Source: Platanthera guangdongensis (lineage: Eukaryota > Streptophyta > Magnoliopsida > Asparagales > Orchidaceae). Taken from it: a DNA stretch of 64,000 bases. Both the position numbers and the translations under genes were made by a program. Below, one piece after another: positions 58,328 to 64,000 of this stretch; within the stretch, counting starts at the first letter, position 1; each line of letters starts with the position of its first letter. The notes under the pieces are model-generated. The model saw only the letters and a program-made list of their open reading frames with translations, searched no databases and had not been told where the DNA came from. The stretch spans positions 231,376,646 to 231,440,645 of the forward strand of contig CM077163.1 in assembly GCA_039583875.1 (NCBI GenBank), read 5' to 3'.

Positions 58328-60875
58328 TGTCACAACCCGCATTTTTCTCATTAATAAATAAATCAGAGCACGAGATAATTACGAGCTGTGATGCCACGTC
58401 AAGTAGGGGATAACTGCTGACGCTTAGGCAACACTCTAATCCTTCAAATCATAAGTTAAAATGAATAGAAAACTAATTTTTAAATTAATTGGCCGTATCC
58501 CTCGGCTCAGTGGATCAGATAGTCCACGATTTGAAAACTATTTTTATACGTAGCGGAAAAATACTTCATTTATGCTTAACATCCTAAAAGAGCGCATAAG
58601 TGTCCTAAGAGGACAACTTACACTATGCAAGACCCTAGATTTCAATTTATAATATTTATAAAGAAAATAATCTTTTTACGCATTTGGAAAATAATGATTG
58701 AGCTTTTATAAAATATGCTGATCATGCAATACATATAGTAGTTCTTTTTTATAGGTTTTAAAGTAACTAGCAACCTAGCATAAAACATTTCCAGAGAGCA
58801 AGTGAAACTACCACAAAACAGGTAAACTAGCAGCTAAGCAAAGACTTAGTATCACAAAGAAAAATCACCAACGAGCGTCAACAACCTGACACGAACTCGC
58901 TGGCGAGCATGCATGTCTGTACTACTACAAAGCTAAAGAACTACCTCAACAAGTGAGGAAAACACTGCCACAACGCAGTCCACAAGGAAACTCCTGAAAT
59001 TAGCCGTTCAGCCGGCTACAGACCTGAACCTGAGGCATTCAAAAGAAGAACACCTCAGCAAGAAATAATAAAACAAGAGGCAAAGAAACATCAGATAATA
59101 ATCGAATGAAAAGAGCAGAAAGAAAAAGGGTTACCAACCCTGCAAGAGAAATGCTGAAAATCTCAGCTAAAGAATCCAAAAAGGGACAAAATGTAAGTAT
59201 AACAATCAGTAAAGTGAGAGAAATGCATCAAGTACTAAAACGTACCAAACTCCGCTCAAGCCTGCAGAGACAAAAAGGGAACCAATATGCATCAAATGAA
59301 CAGTATGAAAGGAACTAACAGTCCTAAACTTGTAAATCGTTAGCACTGGCACAAATCCCAAACCTGTGTCAGAGACTAAGAACAGTCACAACCAAACAAC
59401 CAGGGGTCCAGGTGTCTCAAGAGTACTAAAGGGGCCGCCACAGGGTCCACACACATAGAGTTCCAACCTCTTACAGGAACCCAAAATGTCCAAAGGAGGG
59501 AATGGTGGTGGCCACGGCTCGAACTCCCCCGGTACCATACTCCCTCAGAAACCCAGCTACTACATGCTAAGGATCCACGATTCGGCGCCAAAACTAGCCG
59601 ACAACAGCACTTAGAAACTACCAAGTTCTACAACCAAAACCGCCGAATTATTTCCCCCTACCCGCCGAATTATTTCCCCCTACCCGCCGAATTCAACTTA
59701 AAATAAATTCCGATAACTTCCTAGTTTAGGCCGACCACAAGCCCTAACCTAGGAATATTTCTAATCTCACCTATATTACTCCGGTATTCTACGACAAGGA
59801 GAATTAATAAAGCGAAATACAACCCATGGAGGCACGCAAGAGGGGAGAAATCCACTTGCCTCAAATCGTTCTTGAAAACGTCCACCCAAAATACTCCACC
59901 ACGTAGATCCGTCCAAAAGGGGGCACGCGGAGACGAGATCTACGAAAAAACGGACAACCGGGGTTAGGGCCGAAAAAATCTAAGGCGAAACGGTCACCAA
60001 AACGGGAAAAGCTTACCGCGATCTCGAAGCTCTCGCCGAGAGCTTTCCAACGCCGCGATCGGATCGAAATTCCGTCCACCGGATCGGCGGTGGCGGCCGC
60101 CGGAAGAATCACGAACGCGAGGATCCGCACTCGCCTAAAATTTCGCACAGGAGGGGGGCTGCTGGTTCGGAGGAAGGAGAAGGGTTTCTCTTTTGTTTTT
60201 TTTTTATTATTTCTTTATATATATATATATATATAATAATATTTATAATTATTATAAAATGATATAACCTTATATCGTTACAGAGGGCCAAACGCACGCC
60301 GAGTCGAACGAAATTCGCACCGTAGGCGAATGACGACGCTACGAATCCAACGGCGAAGTCGAAATCGAATTCCGACGCACCGTTTTCGAGATAATAATTT
60401 CTAAAGTTAACGGCGTACGCGAACACATACCAACTTCAATCGCGCGCCGAGGCTCCAAAAATGCTCGGAACGCGACGAAAATTGACGAGCAAGCCTAAAA
60501 TTAGCCGATCTAATTTCCTAATGTAAAATTTTCCACTCCTGACGCAAATCCCAAAATTTGGCCGGTCAAACCTAACGAACGCAAAACGCGCTAACGACAA
60601 AGTCGGTAACAAAATCCGACGTACAAAACTCGGGCAAATTTCTCCCGAAGCCAAAACACAAGCATTCCCCAAGAGGCTCCACCGAGTCACCAAACAGACT
60701 CCGGCTCGCTAGGGAATCTTGCTACCAGACATCACCAAGCCACGCAGGGAACCTAAAGAGCTAAGAGCACGCTCTAACAACGTCACATGACCAACACGCG
60801 CTAACATAACGCTCTGACGTCATAATACGTCAAATAAGAAATTAAATAAATCACTGGAAAATCGGGGGCGTTACA
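58328..60875 (-). repeat. E3 5' LTR
   Basis: 2548 bp; ends GGGGGCGTTACA at 60875 on the plus strand, followed by GGGGT. Has a TATA microsatellite at about 60214-60235. Confidence 0.9.
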
Positions 60876-61316
60876 GGGGTGGGGCCCACTCCCTATCTCT
60901 CCACTAAAGCCACTCCCATTGGGAGGTAACCACCGGTCGGCCGCCACCGCCGGCCGCCGCTTGGCCGCCGCCGCCTCCAGCTGGCTGTCGCTGACGGAGT
61001 GGTCGCCGCCGGCCGGGCGGCTGCAGCCCGCTTGGCCGCAGCCAGGACGCCGCCAACCAGGCCGCGACCGGCCTTGCCGCGTGCGCTGGCCAGGCCGCCG
61101 CCGGCCGGTCCGCGGGCGCCGGCCAGGCCGCCGCCGGCCGGGCCGCGGGCGCCGCCGGCTTGGCCGCAACCACCGGCGCATGGCCGCCCCATCACCGTGG
61201 ACGGCTTGCCCACCATCCGATCGTGGTGGGCTTTCCCCGCCGTCCGATCTGGTGGGTAACCACCCACTAACCCAATATATTGGTGGTGGGGCCCGCCATG
61301 ATCCTCTCCTATAAGC

Positions 61317-61325
61317 TATAAAAGG
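61317..61325 (+). promoter_or_regulatory. TATA box of the LTR-like sequence
   Basis: TATAAAAGG followed about 28 bases later by a TCATTCAACACC start-like region. Plus strand. Confidence 0.5.
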
Positions 61326-61917
61326 AGCCCCAGGGTCTCCTCATTCAACACCTTTTGGCTCCTAGACATCTTCTTCCTCAGGTCAGAGCTCTGTCGGACT
61401 CCTCTCTCAGGTCATCCTCCAGCCACCCTCGGGCCACCGCGAGCCACCACGAACCACCAGAGCACCACCAGTCGGAGAAGGCCCAGGTCCCAGCACGAGC
61501 AGAGGAGGAAGAAGACGACCCTTGCAAGTAGGCGCGCGGCGGTCCCGCAACCCAAGTTACAGAGCCCCAGTGTCGCTACTCGAATTCTAGTACTCAAAGC
61601 GCTCTCGCGAAGCAGCCTGTTGCACGCGGGGAGCTGCAGTACTCTTCTCTCACCTCAAGTTGTAACGGGAGCGGCCTGTTGCCCCGATTCACCGAACACC
61701 CTGTAACCGCAAGCAGCTAGTGGATTTTGACCGGCACAGACCCGGTCACATGATTTTTTACCCAATTTAGGGATTTTTTCACATCATCATATCTTGAGTG
61801 GATCTTCCCTTTTTCTCTGACTGTGTATGCACTCGGCCGCCCCACAAGCTAAAGCGATTCAGTTGAATCCGGTCCGACTGGGACATCGAGTTAGCCCGCA
61901 ACAATAGTATAAAAAAT

Positions 61918-62310
61918 AGGTGATTGTTAACCACAACTCGTTATTGGTTGGTCGCATCCCAAAATTTCTTATTTTTTCGCGCCTTTTCTAAATACGTCCT
62001 GTACATGTAGTTTCAGAAAAAATGTTCAACACGAAAGTTGTAGTGTTGATTACTTTCCCTGAAATTGCATGTACAAGGCGTATTTCTGAAATGCGCAAAA
62101 TCTTGACATATTTCTAAAGTACGTCTTGTACATGCATTTTTAGGAAAAGTGATCAACGCTGAAATTGTAGATATCGACGAGATCTACAACTTTCGTGTTG
62201 AGCACTTTTCCTAATATTGCATGTACAAAACGTATTTCGAAAAGTGGCGAAAAATTATGAGATTTTGGGTTGCGACTAGCCAATAACAGGTTGCGGTTAA
62301 CAATCGCCTA
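61918..62310. mobile_element. Palindromic MITE-like repeat 1
   Basis: Ends GGTGATTGTTAACC and GGTTAACAATCGCC. The whole 393 bp folds back on itself; arms include TTGGTTGGTCGCATCCC / GGGTTGCGACTAGCCAA and the inner TGTACATG words. No open frame. Confidence 0.7.
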
Positions 62311-62389
62311 AAAATAAAACATAAATATTTCAATTTATTAATATGAATATAAAAGTGTGAAATATGATGAATAATATTTTCAATTTAAT

Positions 62390-62660
62390 AAGGTGATTGT
62401 TATTAGCATTACAATTTTGGCTAGTCGCATTACGTTTTTTCGTAATTTCTCGCGTCTTTTGAAAATACGTCTTGCACATATTTTTAGCACAACAATTACC
62501 ACTTTTATTAAAGGGGATTCTTATTAGCACTGTAATTTTGACTAGTCGCATTACGTTTCCTAAAAATGCATCTACAAAATATATTTCTAAAAGACGCGAG
62601 AAATGAGAAGAAAATGTAATGCCACTAGCCAAAATTACAGCGCTGATAAGAATCACCTTT
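62390..62660. mobile_element. Palindromic MITE-like repeat 2 (partial plus complete copy)
   Basis: 62510-62660 is a compact inverted repeat (GGATTCTTATTAGC..GCTGATAAGAATC). 62390-62509 is a related left arm (GGTGATTGTTATTAGC) without its partner. Confidence 0.6.
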
Positions 62661-62665
62661 AATAC

Positions 62666-63070
62666 AAGACGATTGTTAACCGCAACCCGTTATTGGCTAG
62701 TCGCACCCCAAAATCTTCTAATTTTTCGAAATACGCCATGTACATACAATTTTATGAAAAGTGCTCAACACGAACGTTGTAGATCTCGACGAGATCTACA
62801 ACTTTCGTGTTGAGCACTTTTCCTGAAATTACATATACAAGACATTTATAAAAGGAGCAAAATCTGGGCATATTTTCAAAATACGTCTTGTACATGCAAT
62901 TTCAGCAAAAGTGCTCACCACGAAAGTTGTAGATCTCGTCGAGATCTACAATTTTCATGATGAGTACTTTTCCTAAAATTGCATATAATAGATGTGTTTC
63001 AAAAAGACGCGAAAAATTATGAGATTTTGAGTTGCGACTATCCAATAACGGGTTGCTTTTAACCATCACA
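62666..63070. mobile_element. Palindromic MITE-like repeat 3
   Basis: Same family as repeat 1 (GATTGTTAACCGCAACCCG at left, CGGGTTGC..AACCATCAC at right). Contains two copies of the palindrome GTAGATCTCGWCGAGATCTAC (about 62779 and 62931). Confidence 0.7.
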
Positions 63071-63103
63071 TAATAAAAGTGATAATTGTTGCTGTCAACG
63101 AAA

Positions 63104-63707
63104 ATGACGAGCGGATTTCTCTTCAATTCACTGAACAGTGGCATCGCGACTTCAGGTAGGTTCGGTAGCACAAAAATGCTGTCGGCCGGAGTCCGCAACC
63201 CCCTCCTCTCCGCCGGGTTCGCCCCACAGTTCCGTCTCCCGTCTGTACATCTCCTCCCACCGATCTGCTCCGCCGCTCTCCCATCCGTGATTACCGGCGG
63301 CGATGATCGGTCGGCCGGCGGTGCTCCAAAGTCTAACGCGGTTTCCGCAGGAAGGGCTCTTCGCGGGTCTGACATTCTCATTGCGATGCAGAGAGCTGTT
63401 GCTCAGAAGGAAATCGGCTGCAGCGGAGGTGGGCAGAAGGCGGGTAGAAAGAGGAAGAAGCGGAAGGGATACAAGAGTGGAGGTGAAATGGACAACCTCC
63501 TTCCAGCGGACTACGACTATGCCAGCGTCCGGCCGATACAGATTAGAGGCGATTGGGGGCCGCGCATCGTTGAGCTCGAAGACCGACTCCAAGATCTCCG
63601 CTCCCGGTATCACTTCTACTCCATTTCTAAATTGTCTTGTGTCCTGCTCATACTGAATTTCACACTCGCCGCCACCACCGCCGCCACCGCATTACATCAG
63701 ATTGTTG
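63104..63707 (+). CDS. First exon of an unrecognised gene (partial)
   Basis: ATG at 63104 (AAAATGAC context) opens about 201 codons to a donor-like TTG|GTATGC at 63708. The N-terminal 60-70 residues are Ser/Ala/Leu/Phe rich, poor in acids, and could be an organelle transit peptide. A basic patch follows (GRKRKKRKG, about 130-138), then an acidic DYDYASVRPIQIRGDWGPRI segment and a hydrophobic stretch (LSCVLLILNFTLAATTAATA, about 177-196) that may span a membrane. I do not recognise it. The frame in GC content and codon balance looks like a host gene. An in-frame upstream ATG at 63086 is possible. The rest lies beyond the LTR or outside the window. Confidence 0.55.
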
Positions 63708-63796
63708 GTATGCATTGCATTCTCAACAATGAACTTAAAATATCAATCTGGACACGAATGTTTTTCTAATTTTGTTCAGTTTATATTTTTAAGCTC

Positions 63797-63908
63797 TGTT
63801 AATAATAATCCCACACCGCCAATCCGCTCTGATCTGATCTGTTTATATGGCAAAACAACCCTCACCTGTTGAGCCGGTTTTTCAGGTTGAGTTAGGTCAA
63901 ACCTAACA
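63797..63908 (+). repeat. Short LTR plus primer site (TRIM-like or copia)
   Basis: TGTTAATAAT...ACCTAACA, 112 bp, directly followed by TGGTATCAGAGG (63909-63920), the initiator-tRNA-Met primer site. Such short LTRs occur in TRIM and some copia elements. The interior runs past the window edge. It lies in what would be the first intron of the gene to its left. Confidence 0.65.
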
Positions 63909-64000
63909 TGGTATCAGAGGGAGGTTTTCCATCCACTTTCTGTCCGGTTCTGTCCGGTCCGCCCATGAGCTCTGTATCCCGGTTCCGTCCGGTCAATCCA

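Larger units (their letters stand above)
50302..60875 (-). mobile_element. E3: Tekay/Del-like chromovirus with 2.5-kb LTRs
   Basis: 10.6 kb on the minus strand. Target duplication GGGGT at 50297-50301 and 60876-60880. LTRs 50302-52869 (3') and 58328-60875 (5'); TGTAACGCC..GTTGTGACA in coding orientation, the left copy with TA in place of TG at its plus-strand start. Primer site TTGGTATCAGAGGGAGG (minus, 58311-58327) and polypurine CTTTTAGGGGGAGTGAC next to 52869. Order gag, protease, RT, RNase H, integrase, chromodomain. At least four nonsense changes break the proteins. Confidence 0.9.
50211..61905 (+). mobile_element. LTR-like sequence (E5), split by E3
   Basis: 50211-50301 and 60881-61905 join across the GGGGT duplication of E3. 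The joined sequence starts TGTGTGCTCC, has GC-rich U3-like repeats (60920-61160), a TATAAAAGG box at 61317-61325 followed by a leader-like stretch, and ends CCGCAACA. Together about 1.1 kb, it looks like one plus-strand LTR. GAGTTAGYCCGYAACAAT also occurs at 49753, perhaps the end of a partner LTR. No target duplication found. Confidence 0.45.

Noticed and set aside
60801..61314. GC-rich ORFs on both strands
   Set aside because: All frames are open through GGCCGCCGCC repeats; no domain. Explained as LTR U3 sequence.

Overview
This is nuclear DNA of a land plant, most likely an angiosperm. The evidence is spliced genes with GT-AG introns, a plant-type protein with a winged-helix module, and LTR retrotransposons of lineages typical of plants (Tat with two RNase H domains, Athila, Tekay/Del-like chromovirus, Ty1/copia). 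Most of the window is retrotransposon. Only two stretches look like host genes: a 3' gene portion at about 4.7-8.1 kb (+) and a 5' first exon at 63.1-63.7 kb (+).

Layout. 0-2.3 kb: degenerate sequence with a weak Ty3/gypsy remnant. 2332-4733: an internally deleted Ty3/gypsy element (minus) with short LTRs, a CAATC target duplication and a tRNA-iMet-type primer site, lying in or beside an upstream exon of the host gene. 5433-8143: the DUF7725-like gene. 9.6-13.3 kb: a decayed Athila-type element (minus) split by a 705-bp MITE-like insertion carrying a 22-bp minisatellite. 14.5-15.6 kb: a decayed copia fragment. 15.6-18.8 kb: AT-rich, with one strong hairpin.

19.3-49.8 kb is a nest at least four deep. 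The oldest layer is a Tekay-like element (LTR 19306-21945, then the start of gag). It is cut by a minus-strand Tat element (Tat2: LTR pieces 22445-22674 and 44583-45709, tandem arrays, gag-protease fragment to 49597). Tat2's LTR is cut by a nearly complete Tekay-like element (E2, 22675-44577, duplication GAAGT). E2's 5' LTR is in turn cut by a 12.5-kb Tat element (Tat1, 24349-36821, duplication GACGC). Tat1 carries gag-pol with dual RNase H, a tandem array, and two spliced genes on the opposite strand, each behind its own TATA box.

50.3-60.9 kb: a second chromovirus (E3, minus) with 2.5-kb LTRs and a GGGGT duplication, inserted into an LTR-like sequence on the plus strand (50211-50301 plus 60881-61905). 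61.9-63.1 kb: a cluster of palindromic MITE-like repeats. 63.1 kb to the end: the first exon of an unrecognised gene, followed by a short LTR plus primer site that probably lies in its first intron.

Main observations: the two antisense genes of Tat1; a hairpin core (CTGCCAG-N12-CTGGCAG) shared, in the same orientation, by the arrays of two Tat families; a probable gag start exon inside the E2 LTR, spliced over the primer-binding site and conserved in the related older element; and palindrome-rich LTRs with paired base changes. All calls come from reading the sequence; no searches were run. Junctions and splice sites may be off by a base or two.
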